NCBI GenBank assembly: GCA_003221595.1
Contig: QHSM01000328.1
Coordinates: forward strand, 1-19,747
Length of the DNA: 19,747 nucleotides
Direction: 5' to 3'
From: Candidatus Rokuibacteriota bacterium
GTDB lineage: Bacteria; Methylomirabilota; Methylomirabilia; Rokubacteriales; CSP1-6
In this document: one piece after another, positions 6,400-13,498 of the stretch
Layout: every line of letters starts with the position of its first letter
Numbering within the stretch: position 1 is the stretch's first letter
The notes under the pieces: generated by a model
What the model was told of the DNA's origin: nothing
Seen by the model: the letters and a program-made list of their open reading frames with translations, nothing else
The model's database searches: none
Translations under genes and position numbers: made by a program

Positions 6400-8433
6400 T
6401 CAGCTGCCCAGGCCCAGCCAGACGAGCAGCTGTCCGGGTGGAAAGGGCACGCCCAGGCCCTTCTCGAAGAGACCGTACACGAACGCGAAGCCCGCGAGGC
6501 TCAGGCCGACGCTGATCGGCCAGCGCTCACGGGCCGCTCGCAAGTAGAGAAACGTCGCGAGGAGCGTCGCCAGCGAAAAGCCGACGAGCCAGATGGCGGC
6601 GTACATCCCGAGAATCCAGCCGCAGATCGCCGCGGTCCGGCGCGCCGCGTCCGGCGGCCCCGCGGCGGGCTCGCCGCCGTCCGCGCCCGGCCCGCGTCGT
6701 CGGGCCCTGAGGCCACCGGCGACGTTCAGGATCGCGAGAAGCAGCGAGACCGAGGCGATGGTCCAGGGGAAGAGCCCGGCGCGCGCGTCGAATCGGCGGC
6801 TCTCCCAGAGCGCCGCCGCAAACAGAACGACCAGGCCCAGGTTGAACGCCGCCGCGCCGTCGAGCCGCCACGGGGCTCGCGCCGGGGCCTTCGGGGCGGG
6901 CTCGGCGGGCGCGGCTCCGCGGCGACGCTGCTGCACGATCGGAATCACCAGACCGACCACGATGATGCTCAGGATGATCAGGACGCCCGGTCGGACGAGC
7001 CAGCCCAGACCGTAGTTGTCGGTGGAGAGAAACAACCGGTTCTCGGCCAGGGGACCGAGCACGAGGCCGAGCAGCAGCGGAGGCCGCGGCCAGTCGAGGC
7101 TCGACATGATCCAGCCGAGGGCGCCGAACGCCAGCACCACGCCCAGGTCCTCGAAGACGTTCTTCTCGGCGAACGCGCCGACGTACACGAGGATCATGAT
7201 GAAGGGCACCAGCAGCGTGCCGCGGATCTGCGTGATCCGGGCCAGCGGGCCCATGAAGACCAGACAGACCGCGACGGTGATGATGTTCGAGACCACGATG
7301 GTCCACACCATCGCCATCGTCACCGCCAGGTGCCCCTTCGGCGCCGGGGTGAGCATCGCCGGGCCCGGCACCAGCCCCTGAACGAAGAAGGCGCCCATGA
7401 GGATCGCGGTGGCGACGCTCGCGGGCACGCCGAACGCCACCGTCGTGACCAGGCTGCCCCCGAGCGAGGAGTTGTTGGCCGCGCCGGGGCCCAGCACGCC
7501 CTCCACCGCGCCCTTGCCGAACCGCTCCCGGCCGCTCGAGCTCTGGACGGCGTGGGCGTAGGCGAGCCATTGCGTCGTGGCGGCCCCGAGACCCGGAATG
7601 ATCGAGATGAACGTGCCGAGCGCGCTGCAGCGAATGACGAGCAGCCAGTGCCGGAAGGTGTCGCGGACGCCTTCCCACACGCCGCCGACCCGGCCCACGT
7701 CGAGCTTCGCGATGCTCGAGCCCGCGATCGCCATCTCGAGGAGCTCGGGGATCGCGTAGAAGCCGATGGTGACGGGGACGAGCCCGATGCCGTCCCAGAG
7801 GAAGAGCTGCCCGAAGGTGTAGCGCTGGGTGCCGGTTACCGGATCGAGGCCGATCGTGGCCAGCCAGAGGCCGAGTCCGCCGGCCAGCAGGCCCTTCACC
7901 AGCGCTTCCCCGCTCAGCGAGGCGACGAAGGTGATGCCGAGCAGGGCCAGCATGAAGAACTCCGGGGAGCCCAGCGTGAGGACCAGCGGCCGCACGAGGG
8001 GAATGGCGAGCCCGAGCACGAGGGCGCCGAAGACCGCGCCGATGAGCGAGCTCATCATCGCCGCGCCGAGGGCGCGGCCGGCCTCGCCGTTCTTCGCCAT
8101 GGCGTGACCGTCCACGATCGTGGCGGCGGTGGTGGGCTCGCCCGGAATCCCGAACAGGATCGACGTGATGTCGCCGGTCGTGGCGGTGACGGCGAGCATC
8201 CCCAGCAGGAAGGCGAACGCCTCGACCGGCGTCATCTTGAACACGAACGGCAGCATGAGCGCCAGGGTCGTCGGGCCGACGAGCCCGGGCAGGAGCCCCA
8301 CGACGAAGCCGAGGGCCATGCCGATCAGCATCAGCCCGAACGTCGGCCACGCGAAGACCTGCGCGAGCCCGGTCACGCTGGCGTGGAGGAAGTCGGCGAT
8401 CGCCGGGCTCCTTTCAGCCGGGGATGCTATCAC
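6400..8433 (-). CDS. TctA-TctB fusion permease of a tripartite tricarboxylate transporter
   Basis: One open frame joins a full TctA to a TctB. Counted from a possible TTG start at 8460 (686 residues), about 21-510 is TctA, with GFVVGLLPGLVGPTTLALML, GIPGEPTTAATIVDGHAMAK and GPGAANNSSLGG. A charged Ala/Pro linker follows at 511-532, and 533-686 is TctB-like, with AGLFPWTIASVSLLLAILN, further helices and a C-terminal PFPPGQLLVW motif. The start is unclear. TTG 8460 and GTG 8433 lack a ribosome site. A strong AAAGGAG (8414-8408) lies 7 nt before an in-frame ATC at 8400. GTG 8376 is another option. I give GTG 8433 as a conventional compromise. It is first in the minus-strand transport operon and lies divergent to the TetR gene. 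No second tctC accompanies it. Confidence 0.92.
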   Translation of the reverse strand: MIASPAERSPAIADFLHASVTGLAQVFAWPTFGLMLIGMALGFVVGLLPGLVGPTTLALMLPFVFKMTPVEAFAFLLGMLAVTATTGDITSILFGIPGEPTTAATIVDGHAMAKNGEAGRALGAAMMSSLIGAVFGALVLGLAIPLVRPLVLTLGSPEFFMLALLGITFVASLSGEALVKGLLAGGLGLWLATIGLDPVTGTQRYTFGQLFLWDGIGLVPVTIGFYAIPELLEMAIAGSSIAKLDVGRVGGVWEGVRDTFRHWLLVIRCSALGTFISIIPGLGAATTQWLAYAHAVQSSSGRERFGKGAVEGVLGPGAANNSSLGGSLVTTVAFGVPASVATAILMGAFFVQGLVPGPAMLTPAPKGHLAVTMAMVWTIVVSNIITVAVCLVFMGPLARITQIRGTLLVPFIMILVYVGAFAEKNVFEDLGVVLAFGALGWIMSSLDWPRPPLLLGLVLGPLAENRLFLSTDNYGLGWLVRPGVLIILSIIVVGLVIPIVQQRRRGAAPAEPAPKAPARAPWRLDGAAAFNLGLVVLFAAALWESRRFDARAGLFPWTIASVSLLLAILNVAGGLRARRRGPGADGGEPAAGPPDAARRTAAICGWILGMYAAIWLVGFSLATLLATFLYLRAARERWPISVGLSLAGFAFVYGLFEKGLGVPFPPGQLLVWLGLGS

Positions 8434-8453
8434 GGGGCCCCGACGCGCCCGGC

Positions 8454-8494
8454 TTGACAAGGGGACGGGCGGGCGTGCTACATAACGAACGTTA
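8454..8494 (+). promoter_or_regulatory. TetR gene promoter with an overlapping palindromic operator
   Basis: A consensus -35 TTGACA (8454-8459) is followed after 19 nt by TACATA (8479-8484), preceded by TG in the extended -10 position. A perfect inverted repeat, TAACG-AA-CGTTA (8483-8494), overlaps the end of the -10 box and the expected transcription start. The TetR ATG is 7 nt further on. This is the classic arrangement for TetR autorepression. The site lies in the divergent region, so it may also control the transport operon. The boxes and palindrome are read directly; the regulator assignment is inference. Confidence 0.65.
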
Positions 8495-8501
8495 GATAGG
8501 T

Positions 8502-9119
8502 ATGGCCGCCACGGTCGTCGCCACCCACGAGCGGGCCGATGCCGCCGAGCGCATCCTCCGGGCGGCCATCGCCCTCTTTCGCGAGCGCGGCTATCACGGG
8601 AGCTCGATGCGTACGCTGGCGCGCGCGCTCCGGATGGAGGCGGCGAGCCTCTACTATCACTTCGCGTCCAAGCAGGACATCCTCTTCGCGATCCTCGACC
8701 GGACGCTCGACGGTCTCCTCGACGGCGTGGGCCGCGCCGTGGCGGCCGTCGACGGCCCCCCGGCGCGGCTGCGCGCGGCCGTGCGCTTCCACGTGCTCTT
8801 CCACGCGCACCGCCAGCACGAGGCCTTCCTGAGCGGGAGCGAGCTGCGCTCGCTCACCCAGGCCAACCTGCGCCTGGTTCTCGCCCGCCGCGACGAGTAC
8901 GAGCGCGTGTTCCGCGGGCTTCTGAGCGTCGGCGCCCGCGCCGGCGTCTTTCAGGTCGGGGACGTGCGGCTGACCGCGATGGCCATCCTCACCATGTGCA
9001 CCGGCGTGGCGACCTGGTTCTCGGACCGCGGCCGGCTCGCCCCCGAGTCCATCGCCGACCGCTACGTCGAGATGATCCTGCGCAGTGTCACGCGGCACCC
9101 AAAGGGGTCCCCGTCATGA
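8502..9119 (+). CDS. TetR/AcrR-family transcriptional repressor
   Basis: This 205-residue regulator has an N-terminal TetR helix-turn-helix (about 15-70). Diagnostic segments are AIALFRERGYHGSSMRTLAR and MEAASLYYHFASKQDILFAI. The C-terminal ligand domain (about 85-200) contains TGVATWFSDRGRLAPESIADRY. That motif is characteristic of the KstR2/fatty-acid-type subgroup, whose ligands are often acyl-CoA compounds. The start ATG follows a promoter with an overlapping inverted repeat. The stop overlaps the next ATG (ATGA at 9116-9119), coupling it to the diiron protein gene. It probably represses itself, the downstream catabolic genes and perhaps the divergent transporter. The ligand is unknown. 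Confidence 0.92.
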   Translation: MAATVVATHERADAAERILRAAIALFRERGYHGSSMRTLARALRMEAASLYYHFASKQDILFAILDRTLDGLLDGVGRAVAAVDGPPARLRAAVRFHVLFHAHRQHEAFLSGSELRSLTQANLRLVLARRDEYERVFRGLLSVGARAGVFQVGDVRLTAMAILTMCTGVATWFSDRGRLAPESIADRYVEMILRSVTRHPKGSPS

Positions 9120-9844
9120 CCGTGGACGCACCGTTTCGCGACAAGGTCGAGGCCCTCGACGCGCCGAAGATGCCGGCCGAGTACCAGGTGCTGCTCAAGC
9201 GCGTGCTCCGGATCCAGGCCGACTGCGAGATCGGCGGCCCGCATCTCTACGTGAACCAGTGGCTCCTCACCGCCCCGTCGGCCGACGACCAGTGGATGCT
9301 GGCCAAGGTGGCCGGCGAGGAGATCGACCACTTCCGCAAGGTCAACCGCCTCCTCAACGAGCTGGGCGAGGACGTCTCCGAGCTGATGTACGTCGAGAAA
9401 TCCCGGCGCGATCTGGAGGCGTTCCGCCAGGCGATGCCGACGTGGGCGGACGTCGCCGTCTTCGGCTTTCTCATCGACCGGGTGGGTCAATATCAGCTGG
9501 AAGAATTCGTCGACTGCTCGTACGCGCCCCTCGATCGCACGCTGCCGCGGATCATCCAGGAGGAGAAGACGCACGTCGGCTACGGCTATGTGAAGATGCG
9601 GGATCTGGTGCGAACCGACGAGGGGCGCGCGCAGGCGCAGGCGGCGCTGGACCGCTGGTACCCGCGCGGGCTCGACATGTTCGGGCTCGCGAACTCGCGC
9701 CGCGCCGCCCGGTACCAGCACTGGGGGCTGAAGCGACGGTCGAACGAGACCGCGCGCGCCGAGTACGTGGCCGAGGTGGCGCCGCTCATCGCGGGGCTGG
9801 GGCTGACCGTCCCGGACGCGACGGCCGGCCGCCACTTCCGGTGA
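9116..9844 (+). CDS. Phenylacetate-CoA oxygenase-like (PaaA/PaaC family) diiron protein
   Basis: This 242-residue ferritin-like protein belongs to the phenylacetic acid catabolic (PaaA/PaaC) family, whose catalytic members use a diiron centre to epoxidise aromatic CoA thioesters. Both ExxH pairs of a diiron four-helix bundle are visible: Glu69/His72 (GEEIDHF) and Glu150/His153 (QEEKTHVGYG). Additional glutamates are at Glu38 (DCEIGG) and Glu129/Glu130 (QLEEF). The full ligand set suggests a catalytic PaaA-like subunit rather than the inactive PaaC type. I start it at ATG 9116, coupled to the TetR stop, not at the longer upstream frame. The partners PaaB, PaaC, PaaD and PaaE are absent from the window. 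It may act alone or with remote partners. The substrate is unknown. Confidence 0.87.
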   Translation: MTVDAPFRDKVEALDAPKMPAEYQVLLKRVLRIQADCEIGGPHLYVNQWLLTAPSADDQWMLAKVAGEEIDHFRKVNRLLNELGEDVSELMYVEKSRRDLEAFRQAMPTWADVAVFGFLIDRVGQYQLEEFVDCSYAPLDRTLPRIIQEEKTHVGYGYVKMRDLVRTDEGRAQAQAALDRWYPRGLDMFGLANSRRAARYQHWGLKRRSNETARAEYVAEVAPLIAGLGLTVPDATAGRHFR

Positions 9845-9886
9845 GCGCGGCGCGGCCCGAGGGCGCCGGCAAGGAGCGGTGAGGTC

Positions 9887-10624
9887 ATGACACACGACGT
9901 GCTCGAGAACGCCATGCGCGAGGTGGTGATCGCCAACCGCATTCTCGCGAACGAGCGGGTGGTCGACGCGTACGGCCACGTGAGCGTTCGCCATCCGCTC
10001 GATCCCACGCGCTACCTCCTCTCGCGCTCGCGCGCCCCCGAGCTCGTCGAGCGGGGCGACGTCATCGAGTTCGATCTGGAGGGCAAGGCGGTGAGCGGCG
10101 ACGCGCGCCCGCCGTACCTGGAGCGCTTCATTCACGGCGCGATCTACGAAACGCGCCCCGACGTCCAGGCGGTGGTGCACGCCCACGCCGACGCGGTGCT
10201 GCCGTTCACCGTCTCGACGGTGCCGCTCAGGCCCGTCGTGCACATGGCCAGCTTCATCGGCGCCCGGCTGCCGGTCTGGGACATCCGCGACCGCTTCGGG
10301 GACACCAATCTGCTGGTGGTGAACATGGCGCAGGGACGCGATCTGGCGGGGAGCCTGGGCGCCGAGCGCGTCGTCCTCATGCGAGGGCACGGCTTCACGG
10401 CGGCCGCGCGCTCGCTCCAGGAGGTGATCCGGATGGCCGTCTACCTGCCGCTCAACGCCCGCGTTCTCGCCGAGGCGCTCCGCCTGGGCGAGGTGAAGTA
10501 CCTGTCCCGCGGCGAGATCGACGCGCACGCGTCGATGAAACCCGACGACCCCTCGATGTACCGCGCGTGGGAGTACTGGGCCGTGCGCGCCGGCTGCGGC
10601 GATCTGCTCAGCGCACGCCGCTGA
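9887..10624 (+). CDS. Class II aldolase/adducin-family protein
   Basis: This 245-residue protein has the zinc-dependent class II aldolase fold seen in fuculose-phosphate aldolase and ribulose-phosphate epimerase. His98 and His100 (VVHAHADAVLPF) and His168 (LMRGHGFTAA) are the expected metal ligands, and Glu79 (YLERFIHG) occupies the catalytic acid position. YGHVSVR (29-35) is the usual N-terminal substrate-loop motif. An AAGGAG lies upstream of the ATG, and the gene is 42 nt behind the diiron protein gene, so it is probably in the TetR-led operon. Relatives in catabolic clusters act as aldolases, decarboxylases or dehydratases on hydroxy-acids. The exact reaction cannot be read. The 3' end overlaps the convergent amidohydrolase by 17 bp. 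Confidence 0.9.
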   Translation: MTHDVLENAMREVVIANRILANERVVDAYGHVSVRHPLDPTRYLLSRSRAPELVERGDVIEFDLEGKAVSGDARPPYLERFIHGAIYETRPDVQAVVHAHADAVLPFTVSTVPLRPVVHMASFIGARLPVWDIRDRFGDTNLLVVNMAQGRDLAGSLGAERVVLMRGHGFTAAARSLQEVIRMAVYLPLNARVLAEALRLGEVKYLSRGEIDAHASMKPDDPSMYRAWEYWAVRAGCGDLLSARR

Positions 10625-11666
10625 GCCGGGGCGCCGACGGCTCGTACATCCGGCGGGCGTTGTCGTAGAGGATCTTGCGCCGCGTCTCCACGCTCAGGTC
10701 GTCGCGCCGCGCCATCTCGTGCAGGTTCTCGGGGAAGTCGTGGTCCCAGTGGGGCACGTCGGTGGCGTAGAAGACGATGTCGTTGCCGAGCCGGCGAACG
10801 ACCTCCGGCACCGATTTCTCGTCGCCCTCGGCGGCGAAGTAGAGCTGCCCCGAGCGCAGATAGTCGCTCGGCTTGCGCCGGCACAGCGGCGCCTCCGCCG
10901 CGCCGCGCTTGGCCCACTCCTCGTCCATCCGGTCCATCCAGAACGGGACCCAGGAGCAGCCCGCTTCCATGAAGCCGATCCGGAGCTGCGGATACTTCTC
11001 CGGCACGCCCTCGAAGATCATGCCGGTGAGCTGGATCATCTGGGCGACCGGATGCGAGAGCGTGTGAACCTCGATGAACTTGTCGAACCCGTCGGCGCCG
11101 AAGTACTGCGGACCCCGCACGGTGGCGTGGCACGCCACCATCGACCCGAGCCGCTCCGCCTCGGCGTAGATCGGGTGAAACTCGGGATGGCCGAGCGGCA
11201 GGCGAAGCCCGACGGCCGGCGCGAACGCGCCGCACATCCCGAGCTCGGTGACGGCCCGGCGCAGCTCCTTGACGGCCTCGGACACGTCCTGGAACGGAAG
11301 GAGCGCCACCGCCTTCAGGCGCGGGCTGGCGCTGAGGAACTCCTGATGGACGAAGTTGTTGTAGGCGCGACAGAGCGCGACGGCGAAGTCGGGCTCGCGC
11401 ACCCAGCCGATGGCGAGGCCGCCGGTCGGGTAGAGAACGGCCGACTCCAGTCCGCCCTCGTCCATGATCCGGAGCCAGCTCTTCGCGTCGTTGACGCTGC
11501 TGCCGAGCTTGCCGCCGAGGGAGCGGTCCCACCCGTCCTCCGGGTAGTAGGACCGGCGGCCGGCCCAGGCCCCGCGCTCCCCGTAGCTGCCCTCGAGATA
11601 GGGGCGAAGCTGCTCGGTCGTCTCGGTGATGTGGCCGTCGGCGTCGATGACGGTGAACTCGACCAT
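10608..11666 (-). CDS. Amidohydrolase-2 family metal-dependent hydrolase or decarboxylase
   Basis: This 352-residue TIM-barrel protein is of the amidohydrolase-related (ACMSD-like) family, which hydrolyses or non-oxidatively decarboxylates aromatic and other carboxylates. It opens with VIDADGH (6-12), the D-x-D-x-H variant of the first metal motif. His180 (VACHATVRG), His201/His205 (EVHTLSHPV) and Asp303 (YATDVPHWDHDFP) are further metal or catalytic candidates. The C-terminal KILYDNARRMY is the usual family signature. The ATG at 11666 is chosen over a much longer upstream frame because GAGGAGG lies 5 nt before it and the family N-terminus begins there. It is alone on its strand, divergent from the hydroxyacid dehydrogenase and convergent with the aldolase. 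Confidence 0.92.
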   Translation of the reverse strand: MVEFTVIDADGHITETTEQLRPYLEGSYGERGAWAGRRSYYPEDGWDRSLGGKLGSSVNDAKSWLRIMDEGGLESAVLYPTGGLAIGWVREPDFAVALCRAYNNFVHQEFLSASPRLKAVALLPFQDVSEAVKELRRAVTELGMCGAFAPAVGLRLPLGHPEFHPIYAEAERLGSMVACHATVRGPQYFGADGFDKFIEVHTLSHPVAQMIQLTGMIFEGVPEKYPQLRIGFMEAGCSWVPFWMDRMDEEWAKRGAAEAPLCRRKPSDYLRSGQLYFAAEGDEKSVPEVVRRLGNDIVFYATDVPHWDHDFPENLHEMARRDDLSVETRRKILYDNARRMYEPSAPRLSGVR

Positions 11667-11696
11667 GGCCGCCTCCTCGGCGCGCTTCCGCGCCCC

Positions 11697-11726
11697 TTGA
11701 CAGCTCGGACCCGGGCTCGGTATCAA
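11697..11726 (+). promoter_or_regulatory. Probable promoter of the 2-hydroxyacid dehydrogenase operon
   Basis: A perfect -35 TTGACA (11697-11702) and TATCAA (11721-11726) are separated by 18 nt, inside the 147-nt divergent gap and about 90 nt before the dehydrogenase ATG. The long leader leaves room for regulatory structure, but I see no clear riboswitch or palindrome there. Confidence 0.5.
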
Positions 11727-11813
11727 GCGATCAGCCCTTCGTGTCCCGGCGCCGAGCCACCCGGATTCTGGCCGACGCCACCCGGCAATGGCAAGCCCGA
11801 GAGGAGCCGCGTC

Positions 11814-12878
11814 ATGAGTCGTGCGACGGTCTTCATCTTCGCCCCGGTCGAGGAAGCCCGCGACAGCCACAAGAAGCTCGAGGCGGAGGGCTGCGAGCTG
11901 CGGCTGGGCAAGGCCTCCTGGGACACTCCGCAGGGCAACAGCGAGCCCGAGCTGGTCCGCATGGCGCAAGGCGCCCACGCGCTCATGGGCACGTCGATCC
12001 GGAACGCGCCGATCAGCCGTCGGATCATGGAGAGCTCGCCCGAGCTGCGGATTGTCGCCAAGTACACGATCGGCGTCGACGACGTGGACGTCGAGGCGGC
12101 GACGGATCTGGGCATCCTGGTCTGCCACGGGCCCACCGAATCGAACTGGGGCGGCGTCGCGGAGGGTACGATCACCGCCATGCTCACGATGCTGAAGAAG
12201 GTCAGGGAGCGTGACCGCCATCTCAAGGACGGCGGCAGCTGGCGCGATCAGAAGCTGCAGGGCACCTATCTCGGCGCTCGTCCCGACGGCTACGCAGGCG
12301 TCACGCTCGGTCTGATCGGCCTCGGGCGGATCGGCAGCCGGATCGCCACGCTGATGCGGCCGTGGAAGATGCGAATCCTGGCGGCCGATCCCTACGTGCC
12401 AGAGAGCAAGTTCGCGGAGCACGGCGTGACGCGCGTCGATCTGCCGGCGCTGCTACGCGAGTCGGACGTGGTGAGCCTGCACGTTGTCCTGACCCGGGAG
12501 ACCCGGCACCTGATCGGGGCCGCGCAGCTGGCCCAGATGAAGCGCCACGCGATCCTGATCAACACCTCGCGCGGTCCCTGCGTGCAGGAGCCGGCGCTCA
12601 TCGAGGCGCTGCTGCGCGGTCAGATCGGCGGGGCCGCCCTCGACGTGTTCGAGGAAGAGCCGCTCGCCCTCGACAGCCAGCTGCGCAATCTGGGCGACCG
12701 GGTGCTGCTCTCGCCCCACATGGTCTCGTCCAACGTGGGCAGCGGGCTCGGCCCGGGCATCGAGTGGGCGACCGAGTCGGTCCTGCGCGCGCTTCGCGGC
12801 GAGGTGCCCGACAACGTCTACAACAAAGAGGTCATCCCGCGCTGGGAACGCCGCTTCGGCGGCAAGAGCGTGGGATAG
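11814..12878 (+). CDS. D-isomer-specific 2-hydroxyacid dehydrogenase (NAD-dependent)
   Basis: This 354-residue cytoplasmic oxidoreductase interconverts a 2-hydroxyacid and a 2-oxoacid with NAD(P)(H). The Rossmann domain begins at the glycine motif GLGRIG (169-174). An acidic Asp192 (AADPYVP) sits where the cofactor ribose is recognised, which favours NAD. The catalytic Arg253 (INTSRGP), Glu282 (DVFEEEPL) and His302 (LLSPHMVSS) are all present. The split N- and C-terminal substrate domain is of normal length. ATG 11814 follows a GAGAGGAG ribosome site. The selenoprotein candidate starts 19 nt downstream, so the two are probably co-transcribed. It resembles phosphoglycerate or glyoxylate/hydroxypyruvate dehydrogenases, and the exact substrate is unclear. 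Confidence 0.94.
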   Translation: MSRATVFIFAPVEEARDSHKKLEAEGCELRLGKASWDTPQGNSEPELVRMAQGAHALMGTSIRNAPISRRIMESSPELRIVAKYTIGVDDVDVEAATDLGILVCHGPTESNWGGVAEGTITAMLTMLKKVRERDRHLKDGGSWRDQKLQGTYLGARPDGYAGVTLGLIGLGRIGSRIATLMRPWKMRILAADPYVPESKFAEHGVTRVDLPALLRESDVVSLHVVLTRETRHLIGAAQLAQMKRHAILINTSRGPCVQEPALIEALLRGQIGGAALDVFEEEPLALDSQLRNLGDRVLLSPHMVSSNVGSGLGPGIEWATESVLRALRGEVPDNVYNKEVIPRWERRFGGKSVG

Positions 12879-12897
12879 TGGAGTCGAGGAGGAATCG

Positions 12898-13485
12898 ATG
12901 CCGCACATTCCCTATGTCGATCCGTCGTCGGTGACGGATCCGGAAATTCTCGGCTATCTGGAGCGCGCCCGTCGCGAGGGAACGCCGCGGCCCGAGAGCC
13001 AGGCGATCCGCGCCAATAATCCCAGCGTCATCCGAGCCTTCTCGCAGGCCTGGGAGCTGACGTTTCGCCAGGGCGTCTGCGATCACGCCATCAAGGAGCT
13101 CTGCCGGGTCTACGTCTCCAAATCCATCGAGTGCGAGTACTGAGGCGTTCAGCGTTCCGTCCAGGCCGGACGGAAGGGGCTGACCGAGGACAAGTACGAC
13201 GACCTCCTGCACTTCGCCGATTCACCGAAATTCACCGAGCGGGAGAAAGTGGCGCTGACCTACGCGAGCGCCATCGTCTGGAACGCCGAGATCGCCGACG
13301 AGGCGCTGTGGGCGAAGCTGGGCCGCCACTTCTCGAACCCGGAGCTGGTCGAGCTCGGCTTCTTCATCGCGCTCACGCTGGGCCAGCAGCGGTGGATCAA
13401 GACGCTCGGCATCGGACACCGCGAGGTGCTGGCCGACACGACCGCCGGGCTCGCGCCGACGCCCACGGCGACGACGGGCGTCTGA
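12898..13485 (+). CDS. Carboxymuconolactone decarboxylase/AhpD-like protein with in-frame TGA, candidate CxxU selenoprotein
   Basis: Read through the TGA at 13141-13143, this is a 195-residue protein of the CMD/AhpD superfamily (thiol peroxidase-reductase-like). Codon 82 is the TGA. The preceding residues are Cys79-Glu80-Tyr81, so TGA replaces the second cysteine of the family's CxxC motif. The next residues, GVQRSVQAGRKGLT, continue the family helix, and the 35 codons before the next possible start are open. The C-terminal half (VALTYASAIVWN, FFIALTLGQQRWIKTLG) is typical of the family. A SECIS-like hairpin lies directly after the TGA. The start has a strong AGGAGG site. Selenocysteine would make a CxxU redox centre. 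Alternatives are a point mutation or sequencing error (TGC to TGA), or two separate peptides, because GTG 13249 has a GGGAG in front of it. Selenocysteine is my preferred reading. Confidence 0.8.
13149..13183 (+). promoter_or_regulatory. Bacterial SECIS-like hairpin
   Basis: The upper stem TTCCGTCC (13155-13162) pairs perfectly with GGACGGAA (13168-13175) around the 5-nt loop AGGCC. A lower stem TCAGC (13149-13153) pairs with GCTGA (13179-13183) across a small asymmetric internal loop (G opposite GGG). The apical loop begins 19 nt after the TGA. From knowledge of bacterial SECIS elements, the loop should lie roughly 16-37 nt after UGA with a G among its first two bases. The E. coli fdhF element has a similar AGGUCU loop. 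This structure meets those rules. It would bind SelB to deliver Sec-tRNA. Confidence 0.75.
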
Positions 13486-13498
13486 GCGATCGGGCGAC

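Noticed and set aside
7330..8457. Long plus-strand open frame opposite the fused permease
   Set aside because: Its composition is charged and repetitive (Glu, Arg, Gly, His), typical of an antisense shadow in high-GC DNA. The minus strand encodes an unmistakable membrane protein.
13249..13485. Separate small gene starting at GTG 13249 behind a GGGAG
   Set aside because: The frame is the same as the gene at 12898, and the 35 codons before it are open and family-like. It reads better as the C-terminal half of one protein interrupted by TGA; kept only as an alternative.
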